DNA of 64,000 nt from Keratinibaculum paraultunense. GTDB lineage: Bacteria > Bacillota > Clostridia > Tissierellales > Tepidimicrobiaceae. The stretch's first letter is position 1; every line of letters starts with the position of its first letter. Shown in pieces: positions 36,869 through 46,948 of this stretch. Position numbers and translations under genes: made by a program. Below the pieces are notes generated by a model that saw only the letters and a list, made by a program, of their open reading frames with translations, had not been told where the DNA came from and did not search any database. Location: NCBI RefSeq assembly GCF_016767175.1, contig NZ_CP068564.1:868001-932000 (forward strand), written 5' to 3'.

Positions 36869-37606
36869 GTGGAAATTATTGAGCGAATTGAGGATGGCCT
36901 TACATTTTTTCAAATGGAGCTGTTCTACAATAGAAATGTTAGTCATTTATTTACTTCTAGATTAGGGTGGGAAAATAATAAAGTTGAAAAATTATTAAAA
37001 CTGTTTAATGTGCCAGAAGAAAATATAATTGGATTAACTCAGGTCCACGGTACTAATATATTAGTAGTAGATGAGGATATAAAAAATAATGAAAAAACTG
37101 CTAATATAAAAGCAGATGGAATGATAACTAATGTACCTAATATAGTACTTATTACTTATCATGCAGACTGTGTTCCCATATATTTTTATGATTATAATAA
37201 AAAAGTGATAGGATTAGCTCATGGTGGCTGGAAAGGAACATATGGAAATATTAGTGGAAAAATGCTTGATTTGATGATTGATAGATATAATTCTAATATA
37301 GATAATGTATTGGTGGGTATAGGACCTTCTATAGGACCATGTTGCTATGAAGTTGGAAAGGATTTAGCTTTTCAGTTTATGAATAAGTATAATAAATTTG
37401 ATAACATCATTGAAAAAAGGCATAATAAATTATATTTAGATTTATGGAAGGTAAACTATCTTCAAATTAGGGACAAAGGTGTAAGAAAAGAAAATATAGC
37501 TGTGACTAAAGCATGTACTTCTTGTCATAATGATAAATTTTATTCTTATAGAAAAGAGAAAGGTACTAAGAATAGAATGATTGCGGCTATTAAAATTAAT
37601 TCTTAA
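36869..37606 (+). CDS. pgeF: Peptidoglycan editing factor PgeF (YlmD/YfiH family)
   Basis: 245 residues of the former laccase/polyphenol-oxidase family DUF152, now linked to removal of misincorporated L-Ser from UDP-MurNAc in peptidoglycan precursors and to purine nucleoside turnover. Metal-binding His/Cys residues are in LTQVHGTN, YHADCVPI and AHGGWKG, and GPSIGPCCYEVG is intact. GTG start 36869 with GAGGTGATAAA upstream. Encoded after nrdR as in other Clostridia. Confidence 0.92.
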   Translation: MEIIERIEDGLTFFQMELFYNRNVSHLFTSRLGWENNKVEKLLKLFNVPEENIIGLTQVHGTNILVVDEDIKNNEKTANIKADGMITNVPNIVLITYHADCVPIYFYDYNKKVIGLAHGGWKGTYGNISGKMLDLMIDRYNSNIDNVLVGIGPSIGPCCYEVGKDLAFQFMNKYNKFDNIIEKRHNKLYLDLWKVNYLQIRDKGVRKENIAVTKACTSCHNDKFYSYRKEKGTKNRMIAAIKINS

Positions 37607-37646
37607 AAGGTTTAATCGAGAGTTAATTAACAGGGTGAGGATGATT

Positions 37647-39068
37647 ATGGGAAAAGTTGATTTAAATAAAATCATATTGCAAAATATTTTGAATCATGTA
37701 GATATTGGAATTCATGTAATAGATGAAAACAGGAAAACCATATTATATAATGAGGCTATGTCAAAATTAGAAGGACTAGATATAAAACAGGTAATGAATA
37801 AAGATTTATTGCAGGTTTTCCCAAGTTTAAATGAAGATAGTTCCACTTTAATTAAGGTATTAAATACTGGAGAATCTATATTAGATGAAACTCAAAGTTA
37901 TTTAAATTATGAAGGGAAAAAAATAACTACTATTAATTCTACAATACCATTATTATGGAAAGGCGAAATTTTAGGTGCTTTGGAAATATCAAAAGACATA
38001 ACTTATTTGGAAAAGTTATCTAATTATTTAATAGAGTTACAGCAAGAGTTGAAAGAAAATAATTATGACAATAAAGAAAATAAAAAAGGCAAAAAAAAGA
38101 AAAAGAAATATACTTTTAAAGATATAATTGGTAAAGATGAACAGATGCTTAAAGCCATAAAAATAGCTAAAAAAGCCAGAAATTCTCCTTCTTCTGTGTT
38201 ACTATATGGAGAAACGGGAACTGGAAAAGAGTTATTTGCTCAAAGTATTCATTATGGAGGAATTAGAAGAAATAGACCTTTTATAGCTCAAAATTGTGCT
38301 GCTATACCAGAAGCATTATTAGAAGGAATATTGTTTGGAACTGAAAAAGGTGGCTTTACTGGAGCAATTGAAAGGGAAGGTATATTTGAACAAGCGGATG
38401 GAGGTACTTTGCTTTTGGATGAAATAAATTCCATGTCTCTTGGTTTACAGGCTAAATTGTTACGAGTTCTTCAAGAAGAATATATACGTAGAATAGGAGG
38501 AGTTAAAGATATTCCAATTGATGTTAAGATAATTGCAACTACTAATGAGGATCCTTTGGAAAGTGTTAAAAAAGGTACTTTAAGAAGGGATTTATATTAT
38601 AGATTAAATGTAGTCTATATAAAAATTCCTCCTTTAAGAGAAAGACAAGAAGATATTCCTATATTGTGTGATTATTTTATAAGAAAGTATAATCCTATAT
38701 TAAATAAAAATATAATTGGAATTGAAGATGAGGTACTGGAATATTTTTTTAAATATTCTTGGCCTGGCAATGTTAGAGAGTTAGAAAATGCCATAGAGGG
38801 AGCAATGAATTATGTAGATTATAATGGTACATTATTAAAAAAAGAACATTTTGTAACATGCCCCAATGTATTTGATTCTAATAGGATATATGTCCAAACT
38901 ACTGATTTTAATATTGAACAATCTTTACCAGAGTATTTGGATAATATAGAAAAAGATGTTATATCTAATGCTCTAGAGAAAAATGACTATAATATTTCTC
39001 AAACAGCAAAACAGTTAGGAATAAAAAGACAAGCATTACAATATAAGATGAAAAAGTATTCCCTATAA
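37647..39068 (+). CDS. Sigma-54-dependent activator with a PAS domain
   Basis: 473 residues from ATG 37647, with GGGTGAGG six bases upstream; an ATG at 37641 would abut that site. N-terminal PAS domain (about 10-120, DIGIHVIDENRKTILYNEAM), a basic linker (KENKKGKKKKKKY), an AAA+ domain and a C-terminal Fis-type helix-turn-helix (NISQTAKQLGIKRQALQYKM). Walker A GETGTGKE and Walker B GGTLLLDEIN are intact. The sigma-54 contact loop reads GGFTGA instead of the usual GAFTGA. This layout is like RocR/PrdR-type regulators of amino-acid catabolism. Targets are unknown; no -24/-12 promoter is evident nearby. Confidence 0.9.
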   Translation: MGKVDLNKIILQNILNHVDIGIHVIDENRKTILYNEAMSKLEGLDIKQVMNKDLLQVFPSLNEDSSTLIKVLNTGESILDETQSYLNYEGKKITTINSTIPLLWKGEILGALEISKDITYLEKLSNYLIELQQELKENNYDNKENKKGKKKKKKYTFKDIIGKDEQMLKAIKIAKKARNSPSSVLLYGETGTGKELFAQSIHYGGIRRNRPFIAQNCAAIPEALLEGILFGTEKGGFTGAIEREGIFEQADGGTLLLDEINSMSLGLQAKLLRVLQEEYIRRIGGVKDIPIDVKIIATTNEDPLESVKKGTLRRDLYYRLNVVYIKIPPLRERQEDIPILCDYFIRKYNPILNKNIIGIEDEVLEYFFKYSWPGNVRELENAIEGAMNYVDYNGTLLKKEHFVTCPNVFDSNRIYVQTTDFNIEQSLPEYLDNIEKDVISNALEKNDYNISQTAKQLGIKRQALQYKMKKYSL

Positions 39069-39151
39069 ATGGAAATATTAAAAATAAACTAAATTTAATG
39101 TTCGTACACTTTTATTTTATTTTTTATGGAAATTCAAAAAATGTGACATTA

Positions 39152-39180
39152 TTGACTATATTAGTTATCTATTGTATTAT
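39152..39180 (+). promoter_or_regulatory. Sigma-A-type promoter of rarA
   Basis: TTGACT (39152-39157), 17 bases, TATTAT (39175-39180), 37 bases before the GTG start of rarA. Confidence 0.75.
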
Positions 39181-39217
39181 AAAATATAACAATAAAATGA
39201 TGAATAGGTGAAATATT

Positions 39218-40543
39218 GTGGATTTATTTACTTTAAATATGGAAAATCAATTAAAGAAAAATGCTCCTTTGGCTGATAGGATGAGACCAAGTACTATAGA
39301 GGAGTTTGTTGGGCAAAAACATATATTGGGAGAAGGGAAATTTTTAGATAGAGCTATAAAAGCAGATAGGATAACATCTATGATATTTTATGGACCACCA
39401 GGTACTGGAAAGACCACATTAGCCATGATTATAGCTAATTCGACTAATATGAAATTTGAAAAATTATCTGCAGTTACATCAGGGGTAAAAGATATTAGAG
39501 AAGTAATCCATAGAGCTGAGGAAGGATTAAAACTTTATAACAAGAGAACAATTTTATTTATTGATGAAATTCATAGATTTAATAAAGCACAACAGGATGC
39601 TTTACTTCCTTTTGTTGAAAGAGGAATAATTATTTTAATTGGTGCAACTACTGAAAATCCTTATTTTGAAGTAAACAAAGCTCTTCTTTCAAGGATGATG
39701 GTTATTCCATTAAAACCTTTAGGGAAAAAAGATATTTATGATATAATATTAAATGCCTTAAAGGATGAGGATAGAGGATTAGGCAAATATAAAGTGAATA
39801 TTAGTGATGAAGCTATTGATTATCTAATAACCATATCTGATGGGGATGGAAGAATCGCGTTAAATTCTCTGGAAATAGCTGTTCTTTCTACTCCAAGAGA
39901 TAATGAAGGAATAATAAATATTGATTTGGATACTATAAAAGAATGTATATTGGTTAAATCAGCTAAATATGATAAAAGTGGCGATGAACATTATGATACT
40001 ATTTCTGCATTTATAAAAAGTATGAGAGGATCAGATCCTGATGCTACATTGTATTGGCTTGCTAAGATGATAAATGCTGGAGAAGATCCTAAATTTATAG
40101 CAAGAAGAATAATAATATGTGCTTCTGAAGATGTAGGCAATGCAGATCCTCAAGCTTTAATGGTTGCGGTAGCTGCCTTCAATGCAGTAGATGTAATTGG
40201 AATGCCTGAAGGTAGGATTGTACTAGCTCAAGCAGCAGTCTACGTAGCTTGTGCACCAAAGAGTAATGCTTCTTACATGGGCATTAATAAGGCATTGGAG
40301 GATATAAGGAACAAACCTATTGGAAAAGTACCGGGACATTTAAAAGATGCTTCTTATAAAGGGGCAGCTAGTTTCGGTCATGGTAAGGGATATAAATATC
40401 CCCATGATTATAAAAATGCTTATGTAAAACAGCAGTATTTGCCTGATGAATATTTAGATGCTAAATATTATTGCCCAACCAATAATGGTTATGAAAAAAT
40501 AATAAAAGAGCGTTTATCTAAATTATTTGACAAAGAAGATTAA
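39218..40543 (+). CDS. rarA: Replication-associated recombination ATPase RarA/MgsA
   Basis: 441 residues, clamp-loader-like AAA+ ATPase acting at stalled replication forks. The family opening PLADRMRPSTIEEFVGQKHI, Walker A GPPGTGKTT, Walker B FIDEIHRFNKAQQD, sensor GATTENPYFE and the C-terminal tetramerisation part (DPDATLYWLAKMINAGEDP; RIIICASEDVGNADP) are complete. GTG start 39218 with ATAGGTGAA upstream. Its 3' end contains the -35 box of the asnS promoter. Confidence 0.95.
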   Translation: MDLFTLNMENQLKKNAPLADRMRPSTIEEFVGQKHILGEGKFLDRAIKADRITSMIFYGPPGTGKTTLAMIIANSTNMKFEKLSAVTSGVKDIREVIHRAEEGLKLYNKRTILFIDEIHRFNKAQQDALLPFVERGIIILIGATTENPYFEVNKALLSRMMVIPLKPLGKKDIYDIILNALKDEDRGLGKYKVNISDEAIDYLITISDGDGRIALNSLEIAVLSTPRDNEGIINIDLDTIKECILVKSAKYDKSGDEHYDTISAFIKSMRGSDPDATLYWLAKMINAGEDPKFIARRIIICASEDVGNADPQALMVAVAAFNAVDVIGMPEGRIVLAQAAVYVACAPKSNASYMGINKALEDIRNKPIGKVPGHLKDASYKGAASFGHGKGYKYPHDYKNAYVKQQYLPDEYLDAKYYCPTNNGYEKIIKERLSKLFDKED

Positions 40544-40555
40544 TCAAATTATAAT
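40527..40555 (+). promoter_or_regulatory. Consensus sigma-A promoter of asnS
   Basis: Perfect TTGACA (40527-40532), 17-base spacer and perfect TATAAT (40550-40555). The -35 box lies inside the last codons of rarA. A start near 40562 would place the T-box leader immediately downstream. Confidence 0.88.
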
Positions 40556-40572
40556 AATATAAAGTTCATATA

Positions 40573-40798
40573 AACTATGATAGGAAGAGTAGGTATGGGA
40601 GGTAGTTCCAGGGAGTCGGGAATAGTGGGACCTCGATACGAAGCCTATATTGAAAAACATCCTTGAGTCTCTAACCGAAATCTTATAGGAGAGTAGGCTT
40701 AGACGGATTTAACCGTTATATTTAGTTTAAAGTGGCTATGTTTAGCAATTAGGGTGGTACCGCGAACCTTTCGTCCCTGTCAGGATGAAAGGTTTTTT
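40573..40798 (+). promoter_or_regulatory. T-box riboswitch controlling asnS (specifier AAC)
   Basis: A classical T-box leader: stem I base (ACTATGAT..AGGA pairing with TCCT..AGT), the specifier loop, the T-box AGGGTGGTACCGCG (40751-40764), and a terminator with arms 40765-40776 and 40783-40794 plus six T. The specifier is AAC at 40656-40658 (Asn), followed by purine A and TCCT, the same register as in the leuS leader. Uncharged tRNA-Asn should pair with AAC and with the TGGT bulge and prevent termination. Confidence 0.93.
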
Positions 40799-40834
40799 AG
40801 TTCTATAATATATAGAGAAGAAAGGAGTATATGT

Positions 40835-42223
40835 ATGAGATTAGATATTAAAGAGATATTTGAAAATCCAGAAAAATTTCTGAACAAGGAAGTAGAAATA
40901 GAAGGTTGGATAAGAACATCTAGATCATCAAAAAAAATTGGTTTTATAGAAATAAATGATGGAACCTTTTTTACAAATTTACAGATAGTGTTTGATGAAA
41001 AATTAGAGAATTTTAAGGAAATAGAAAAACTACCTATAAGTAGTGCTATAGCTGTTAAGGGTGTATTAGTAGAAACTCCGAAAGCAAAACAACCATTTGA
41101 AATCCATGCAAAGGATATAAAAGTGGAAGGATATTCTCACAATGATTATCCTTTACAGAAAAAAAGGCATTCCTTTGAGTATTTAAGAACTATTGCTCAT
41201 CTTAGACCCAGGAGCAATACCTTTAATGCTGTATTTAGAGTAAGGTCTTTAGCAGCTCATGCTATCCATAAATTCTTTCAAGATAGAGATTTTGTATATG
41301 TTCATACTCCAATAATAACAGGTAGTGATGCAGAAGGTGCTGGAGAAATGTTCTGTGTAACTGATTTAGATTTAGCAAATGTTCCATTAAATGAGAAAGG
41401 GGAAGTTGATTTTACTAAGGATTTTTTTGGGAAAGAAACTAACTTAACAGTAAGTGGTCAATTAGAGGCAGAAGCTTTTGCTTTGGCTTTTAAAAAGGTA
41501 TATACTTTTGGACCTACTTTTAGAGCAGAAAATTCTAATACGCCAAGACATGCAGCAGAGTTTTGGATGGTAGAGCCGGAGATTGCTTTTGCTGACTTAA
41601 ATGATAATATGAAATTGGCAGAAGATATGATGAAATATATTATTCAATATGTGATGGATAATGCTAAAGAAGAGATGAAATTTTTTAATTCCTTCATAGA
41701 TAAAGGATTAGTTGATAGATTAGATAACATAGTAAATTCTGAATTTGGACATATTACTTATACAGATGCTATAAAGATATTAGAAGACTCTAAAGAAGAT
41801 TTTCAATATCCAGTAAAGTGGGGAATAGATCTTCAAACGGAGCATGAAAGATATATTTCAGAAAAAATATTTAAAGGGCCAGTATTTGTTACTGATTATC
41901 CAAAGGATATAAAAGCATTTTATATGAGATTAAATGATGATGAAAAAACTGTAGCTGCTATGGATTTACTGGTACCAGGAGTAGGGGAAATAATAGGTGG
42001 TAGTCAAAGGGAAGAAAGATTAGATGTATTAGAGAGAAGAATAGAGGAAATGGGAATGGATAAGAAAGACTACTGGTGGTATTTAGAGCTTAGAAAATAT
42101 GGAGGAACTAAGCATGCAGGTTTTGGTTTAGGATTTGAAAGAGCAATTATGTATTTGACAGGAATGAAAAACATAAGAGATGTTATACCATTTCCAAGAA
42201 CAGTTAAATCAGCTGAATTTTAA
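40835..42223 (+). CDS. asnS: Asparaginyl-tRNA synthetase
   Basis: 462 residues from ATG 40835, with AAGAAAGGAG upstream; the open frame running back to 40754 translates the T-box and is rejected. Class IIb synthetase: OB-fold anticodon-binding domain (about 1-105, [20 protein letters not shown]) and the catalytic core with motif 2 ([21 protein letters not shown]) and motif 3 ([15 protein letters not shown]). The AEFWM wording and the Asn T-box separate it from AspRS. It charges tRNA-Asn directly. Confidence 0.96.
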   Translation: MRLDIKEIFENPEKFLNKEVEIEGWIRTSRSSKKIGFIEINDGTFFTNLQIVFDEKLENFKEIEKLPISSAIAVKGVLVETPKAKQPFEIHAKDIKVEGYSHNDYPLQKKRHSFEYLRTIAHLRPRSNTFNAVFRVRSLAAHAIHKFFQDRDFVYVHTPIITGSDAEGAGEMFCVTDLDLANVPLNEKGEVDFTKDFFGKETNLTVSGQLEAEAFALAFKKVYTFGPTFRAENSNTPRHAAEFWMVEPEIAFADLNDNMKLAEDMMKYIIQYVMDNAKEEMKFFNSFIDKGLVDRLDNIVNSEFGHITYTDAIKILEDSKEDFQYPVKWGIDLQTEHERYISEKIFKGPVFVTDYPKDIKAFYMRLNDDEKTVAAMDLLVPGVGEIIGGSQREERLDVLERRIEEMGMDKKDYWWYLELRKYGGTKHAGFGLGFERAIMYLTGMKNIRDVIPFPRTVKSAEF

Positions 42224-42237
42224 TGAAAGCAATTGCC

Positions 42238-42266
42238 TTGATTTTTTAAAATATATCTGCTATAAT
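42238..42266 (+). promoter_or_regulatory. Sigma-A promoter of leuS
   Basis: TTGATT (42238-42243), 17 bases, TATAAT (42261-42266) preceded by an extended -10 TG (TGC-TATAAT). It starts 14 bases after the asnS stop and leads into the leuS T-box. Confidence 0.82.
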
Positions 42267-42287
42267 ACTTGTTAAAATTGTATATAA

Positions 42288-42512
42288 TCAATGATGGGAA
42301 GTAGTAAGCTATTGCATCAATTTCAGAGAACTGTTGGTTGGTGGGAAACAGTATTGATTTTAGCTGAACTCGTCCTGGAGTTGTTAAAGTGAAGTTTTAG
42401 TAGCTTTAACCGTTAACTTCGTTAAGGTTTTAAGAGGATAGTGTAATACTATCAACTTAGAGTGGTACCGCGGAATTATGCCTTTCGTCTCTATTTTGAC
42501 GAAAGGTTTTTT
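42288..42512 (+). promoter_or_regulatory. T-box riboswitch controlling leuS (specifier CTC)
   Basis: Stem I base CAATGAT..GGGA pairs with TCCT..GTTG. The specifier CTC (42369-42371, Leu) is followed by G and TCCT. The T-box AGAGTGGTACCGCGG is at 42459-42473. Terminator arms CCTTTCGTC (42481-42489) and GACGAAAGG (42498-42506) are followed by six T. Read-through should require uncharged tRNA-Leu with a GAG anticodon. Confidence 0.93.
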
Positions 42513-42540
42513 AATTTAAAAACAAAGAGGAGGTAAAAAG

Positions 42541-44952
42541 ATGAAGGAATATAGACCGAGTGAAATTGAAAAAAAATGGCAAAATATTTGGGAAGAGAAA
42601 AAAGTATTTGAAACTAGTGAAGATATGGAGAAACCTAAATTTTATGCTTTAGTTGAATTTCCATATCCTTCAGGGCAAGGATTGCATGTTGGTCATGCAA
42701 GACCTTATACTGCATTAGATATTGTATCAAGAAAAAGAAGATTTCAAGGGTATAATGTATTGTTTCCAATGGGTTGGGATGCCTTTGGGTTGCCTACTGA
42801 AAACTTTGCTATTAAACATAAAATACATCCAAGAGAAGTTACAAAAAAAAATGTGGCAATGTTTAAACGACAATTAAAATCAATAGGATTTTCCTTTGAT
42901 TGGTCTAGAGAAATAAATACTACTGATCCTAACTATTATAAGTGGACTCAATGGATTTTTATTAAGATGTTTGAAAAAGGATTGGCTTATAAACGTGAGA
43001 TGCCTATTAATTGGTGTCCTTCCTGTAAAATAGGTTTAGCTAATGAAGAGGTAGTAGGGGGATGCTGTGAAAGATGTGGTGAAGAGGTAGTAAGAAAGAC
43101 TAAAAATCAGTGGATGTTAAAGATTACTGAGTATGCAGATAGACTTATTGATGATCTTGAAAATGTAGATTATTTAGAAAGTATTAAAAACCAACAAATT
43201 AATTGGATAGGACGTTCAGAAGGTATGGAAGTGAGTTTTAAAATATCTGGAAAAGACGATGTTTTAAAAGTTTTTACTACTAGACCTGATACTCTTTATG
43301 GTGCTACTTATATGGTAATTGCACCAGAACATCCATTAATTAAAAAATATGCGGAAGAAATAAAAAATATAGATGAAATAAAAGAATATCAAGAATATGC
43401 AAGTAAAAAATCTGATTTTGAAAGGACAGAACTTATAAAAGAAAAAACAGGAGTGGAAATAAAAGGGCTCAAAGCTATAAATCCAGTAAATCAAAAAGAA
43501 ATACCTATATGGGTATCTGATTATGTACTTATGAGCTATGGAACTGGTGCTATTATGGCAGTACCTGCTCATGATAATAGAGATTGGGAATTTGCAAAGA
43601 AATTTAATCTTCCTATAGTAGAAGTGGTAAAAGGAGGGAATGTTGATAAAGAAGCTTATACTGACACAGAATCGGGAACTTTAATAAATTCAGAACTCAT
43701 CAATGGTTTGGAAGTAAAAGAAGCAATAGAGAAGATAAGCAATTGGTTAGAAGCAAAAGGTCTTGGGGTAAGAAAGACCAATTATAAGTTAAGAGATTGG
43801 ATATTTTCCCGTCAAAGATATTGGGGAGAACCTATACCTCTTGTTCATTGCGATGAATGTGGTTGGGTACCTGTGCCAGAAGAAGAATTACCTGTACTAT
43901 TACCAGAAGTTGAAAATTATGAGCCAACGGATACAGGAGAATCACCATTGGCTAATATCACTGATTGGGTTGAAACTACTTGCCCTAAATGTGGTAGAAA
44001 GGCTAGGCGAGAAACAGATACTATGCCACAATGGGCTGGATCTTCTTGGTATTATTTAAGGTATACAGATCCCCACAACGATAGAGAACTTGCAAGTAAA
44101 GAAAAATTAGATTATTGGTTACCTGTAGACTGGTATAATGGCGGTATGGAACATACCACTTTACATTTATTGTATTCAAGATTTTGGCATAAGTTCTTAT
44201 ATGATATAGGAATAGTGTCTTGTAAGGAACCTTATAAGAAAAGAACAGCCCATGGCATGATACTTGGGGAAAATAATGAAAAGATGTCAAAATCCAGAGG
44301 TAATGTGGTAAATCCTGATGATATTGTAAATGAATATGGTGCCGATACTTTAAGAACTTATGAGATGTTCATTGGAGATTTTGAAAAGAGTGTACCTTGG
44401 TCTGAGAATGGAGTAAAAGGATGTAGAAGATTTTTAGAAAGAGTATGGAGATTACAGGATATGGTAGTGGATGGAGATGAATATTCTGATGAGCTAGAAA
44501 CTAGTATCCATAAGACTATTAAAAAAGTATCTGAAGACTATGAAAGCTTAAAATTTAATACTGCCATAGCTGCTTTAATGACTTTACTAAATGAGTTTAA
44601 TGATATTGGTCAAATAACTAAGGAAGATTTAAGAATCTTCTTGATATTATTAAATCCAGTAGCACCCCATATTACTGAAGAACTTTGGGAGATTGTAAAT
44701 TTAGGAGGAATGCTACATGAACAGACTTGGCCTGAATATGATGAAGATAAAATCCAAGAGGAAGTAATAGAATTACCAGTTCAAGTTAATGGAAAGGTTA
44801 GAGGTAAAATAATAGTAAATATTGATGACCCTCAAGAAGTTGTTAGGGAGAAAGCTATGAAAAATGAAAGTATAATGAGGCATATAGAAGGCAAAGATAT
44901 AATAAAGGAAATATTCGTGGCTGGAAAAATATATAATATAGTTGTAAAATAA
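42541..44952 (+). CDS. leuS: Leucyl-tRNA synthetase
   Basis: 803 residues, bacterial-type class I LeuRS. HIGH-type signature [15 protein letters not shown] near residue 40, a zinc-binding insertion ([14 protein letters not shown]), the CP1 editing domain ([36 protein letters not shown]), a second CxxC pair (CDECGW, CPKCGR), KMSKSRGN and a C-terminal domain ending in [11 protein letters not shown] start with AGAGGAGG upstream of 42541. Controlled by its own T-box leader. Confidence 0.97.
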   Translation: MKEYRPSEIEKKWQNIWEEKKVFETSEDMEKPKFYALVEFPYPSGQGLHVGHARPYTALDIVSRKRRFQGYNVLFPMGWDAFGLPTENFAIKHKIHPREVTKKNVAMFKRQLKSIGFSFDWSREINTTDPNYYKWTQWIFIKMFEKGLAYKREMPINWCPSCKIGLANEEVVGGCCERCGEEVVRKTKNQWMLKITEYADRLIDDLENVDYLESIKNQQINWIGRSEGMEVSFKISGKDDVLKVFTTRPDTLYGATYMVIAPEHPLIKKYAEEIKNIDEIKEYQEYASKKSDFERTELIKEKTGVEIKGLKAINPVNQKEIPIWVSDYVLMSYGTGAIMAVPAHDNRDWEFAKKFNLPIVEVVKGGNVDKEAYTDTESGTLINSELINGLEVKEAIEKISNWLEAKGLGVRKTNYKLRDWIFSRQRYWGEPIPLVHCDECGWVPVPEEELPVLLPEVENYEPTDTGESPLANITDWVETTCPKCGRKARRETDTMPQWAGSSWYYLRYTDPHNDRELASKEKLDYWLPVDWYNGGMEHTTLHLLYSRFWHKFLYDIGIVSCKEPYKKRTAHGMILGENNEKMSKSRGNVVNPDDIVNEYGADTLRTYEMFIGDFEKSVPWSENGVKGCRRFLERVWRLQDMVVDGDEYSDELETSIHKTIKKVSEDYESLKFNTAIAALMTLLNEFNDIGQITKEDLRIFLILLNPVAPHITEELWEIVNLGGMLHEQTWPEYDEDKIQEEVIELPVQVNGKVRGKIIVNIDDPQEVVREKAMKNESIMRHIEGKDIIKEIFVAGKIYNIVVK

Positions 44953-44964
44953 TTTAAAATATGA

Positions 44965-45008
44965 AATAATAGTCCTATTATACGAATAAATATAATAGGA
45001 CTATTATT
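44965..45008 (+). terminator. Long hairpin after leuS
   Basis: Seventeen-base perfect arms (44965-44981 and 44992-45008) with a 10-base loop. There is no pure T run after it, so it may act as an mRNA end stabiliser or weak terminator. The arm sequence AATAATAGTCCTA recurs in the terminator after the RNase J gene. Confidence 0.65.
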
Positions 45009-45029
45009 TATATGAGGAGGTAATGTGAT

Positions 45030-45857
45030 ATGAGTAAAATAAAAATTATAACTGATAGTACCAGTTATATAACAAGAGAGTATGCAGAAAAGAATGATGT
45101 ATCCATTATTCCATTAAGTTATACTCTCGATGGTATAACAGAAAAGGAGGGATTTCCAGGAGAATTTGATGAATTTTTTAATAGGTTAAGTAGTACTGAA
45201 TCATTTCCTACTACTTCACAACCTTCTACAGGGGATATTCTAAGTGAATTTGAAAAAGCTTTTTCTGAAGGTTATGATGAAATAATAGCCATTTTTATAT
45301 CTTCTAAATTAAGCGGAACTTATAGTAACGCTCTGCTAGCTAAGAATATGTTGGAGGATAAAAAAATTGCTATTGTGGATTCAACTCAAACAGCTTCAAA
45401 TTTACGATTTTTAGTAGAAGATGCAGTGAAAATGGTAAAAGAAGGAAGGAATAGTCAATATATTGTGTCTTATATCGAAAACAAAAAGAACAATATGTAT
45501 GTATATTTTACTGTGGATACATTAGAGTATCTAAGGAGAGGTGGCAGACTTAGTAAGTTTCAGTCAACAGTTGGTTCTGCTTTAGATATAAAACCAATTA
45601 TAGAACTAAAAGATGGGGAACTTAAATTATTAGAAAATACCCGTAGGAAGGCTAGAGCTATTAATAAGATTATCAATAAAATTCCCGAAGATGTTAATGC
45701 TATAAGTGTATGTCATGTATTATGCGAAGAAGAAGCTTTTAAGTTAAAATCTCAAATTGAAAGTATTCATCCTAATGTTAAAATCACAATTGATGTAATA
45801 GGACCAGTTATTGGCTGCCATTTGGGGATTGGTGGAATAGGAGTATGTTTTTATTAA
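45030..45857 (+). CDS. DegV-family fatty-acid-binding protein
   Basis: 275 residues. DegV/FakB proteins bind a fatty acid and present it to the kinase FakA for phosphorylation and membrane-lipid synthesis. Family motifs: IITDSTSYITREYA at the N-terminus, FPTTSQPSTGDIL (fatty-acid-carboxylate loop), ISSKLSGTYSNALLAK, and TLEYLRRGGRLSK. ATG start with GAGGAGGTAA upstream. No fakA is adjacent, as is common when several DegV paralogues exist. Confidence 0.92.
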   Translation: MSKIKIITDSTSYITREYAEKNDVSIIPLSYTLDGITEKEGFPGEFDEFFNRLSSTESFPTTSQPSTGDILSEFEKAFSEGYDEIIAIFISSKLSGTYSNALLAKNMLEDKKIAIVDSTQTASNLRFLVEDAVKMVKEGRNSQYIVSYIENKKNNMYVYFTVDTLEYLRRGGRLSKFQSTVGSALDIKPIIELKDGELKLLENTRRKARAINKIINKIPEDVNAISVCHVLCEEEAFKLKSQIESIHPNVKITIDVIGPVIGCHLGIGGIGVCFY

Positions 45858-45950
45858 TGCTTTCTATACTTAAAAGATAAAGTATGATATAATTAAAGAT
45901 GGTATAATTATGACAATGTAGTTTTTTAATATTTAATGGAGGTGTATTTT

Positions 45951-46907
45951 ATGAGAAAGATTTTAGTTACTGGTGCTTTAGGACAAATAGGTTCTGAACT
46001 AACTATGCTTCTTAGAGAGATATACGGAAATGATAATGTGATAGCTAGTAGTAGAAGAAAAAAAGAAGGTCATGAAGAGCTAATGGAATCTGGAGTTTTT
46101 GAGGTATTAGATATTACTGATGGAAAGAAATTAGCTGAAGTGGTAAAAAAACATAAGGTAAATACTATAATAAATCTTGCAGCTATATTATCTGCAGTTG
46201 GTGAACAAAATCCTCAACAAGCTTGGAATATCAATATAAATGGACTATATAATGTATTGGAAGTAGCAAGGGAAGAAAATTGTTCAGTATTTACTCCTAG
46301 TTCTATAGCAGTTTTTGGACCAACTACTCCTAAAGATAATACACCACAAGATACTATACAAAGACCAACTACTATGTATGGAGTAACTAAGGTAGCAGGA
46401 GAATTACTATGTGATTATTATTATCTTAAGTATGGGGTAGATACTAGGGGCGTACGTTTCCCAGGACTTATATCCTATAAAACTTTGCCTGGTGGTGGAA
46501 CTACTGATTATGCAGTACATATCTACTATGAGGCATTGAAAAACAAAAAATATACTAGTTTTATAGCTGAAGGAACAAAAATGGATATGATGTATATGCC
46601 TGATGCTTTAAATGCTGTAGTTCAATTATTAGAAGCAAATCCTGATAAATTAGTTCATAGGAATGCTTTCAATATAACTGCAATGAGTTTTGCTCCTGAA
46701 GATATTGCAGCATCTATTAAAAAAAGGATACCTGAATTTGAAATAGATTATGATGTAGACCCAGTAAGACAAGCAATAGCTGATTCCTGGCCAAATTCTT
46801 TAGATGATTCTGCAGCTAGAGAAGAATGGGGTTGGGATCCAAAATATGATTTGGATGCTATGACAGAAGATATGTTAGAAAAACTTAAAGTAAAATTAGG
46901 ACTTTAG
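45951..46907 (+). CDS. SDR-type L-threonine 3-dehydrogenase
   Basis: 318 residues from ATG 45951, with ATGGAGGTG upstream; the frame is open from 45936 but that codon is inside the ribosome binding site. Extended short-chain dehydrogenase with NAD loop VTGALGQIGSEL and catalytic Tyr-Lys in MYGVTKVAGE. The blocks RFPGLISYKTLPGGGTTDYA and MDMMYMPDALNA are those of the epimerase-like L-threonine dehydrogenases, which oxidise threonine to 2-amino-3-ketobutyrate. No glycine C-acetyltransferase gene (kbl) is adjacent. A terminator follows. Confidence 0.85.
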   Translation: MRKILVTGALGQIGSELTMLLREIYGNDNVIASSRRKKEGHEELMESGVFEVLDITDGKKLAEVVKKHKVNTIINLAAILSAVGEQNPQQAWNININGLYNVLEVAREENCSVFTPSSIAVFGPTTPKDNTPQDTIQRPTTMYGVTKVAGELLCDYYYLKYGVDTRGVRFPGLISYKTLPGGGTTDYAVHIYYEALKNKKYTSFIAEGTKMDMMYMPDALNAVVQLLEANPDKLVHRNAFNITAMSFAPEDIAASIKKRIPEFEIDYDVDPVRQAIADSWPNSLDDSAAREEWGWDPKYDLDAMTEDMLEKLKVKLGL

Positions 46908-46913
46908 TATATT

Positions 46914-46942
46914 AAGGACAAGGTTTTTCCTTGTCCCTTTTT
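46914..46942 (+). terminator. Terminator between convergent genes
   Basis: GGACAAGG (46916-46923) pairs with CCTTGTCC (46929-46936), followed by CTTTTT. It ends the threonine dehydrogenase transcript just before the convergent gene on the minus strand. Confidence 0.9.
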
Positions 46943-46948
46943 ATTAAT

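Noticed and set aside
40673-40675. Second AAC triplet as the T-box specifier
   Set aside because: It is followed by C, not a purine, and does not align with the leuS leader. AAC at 40656 fits both.
40754-40834. Upstream extension of asnS through the T-box
   Set aside because: It translates the riboswitch terminator; the conserved protein starts at 40835 after AAAGGAG.
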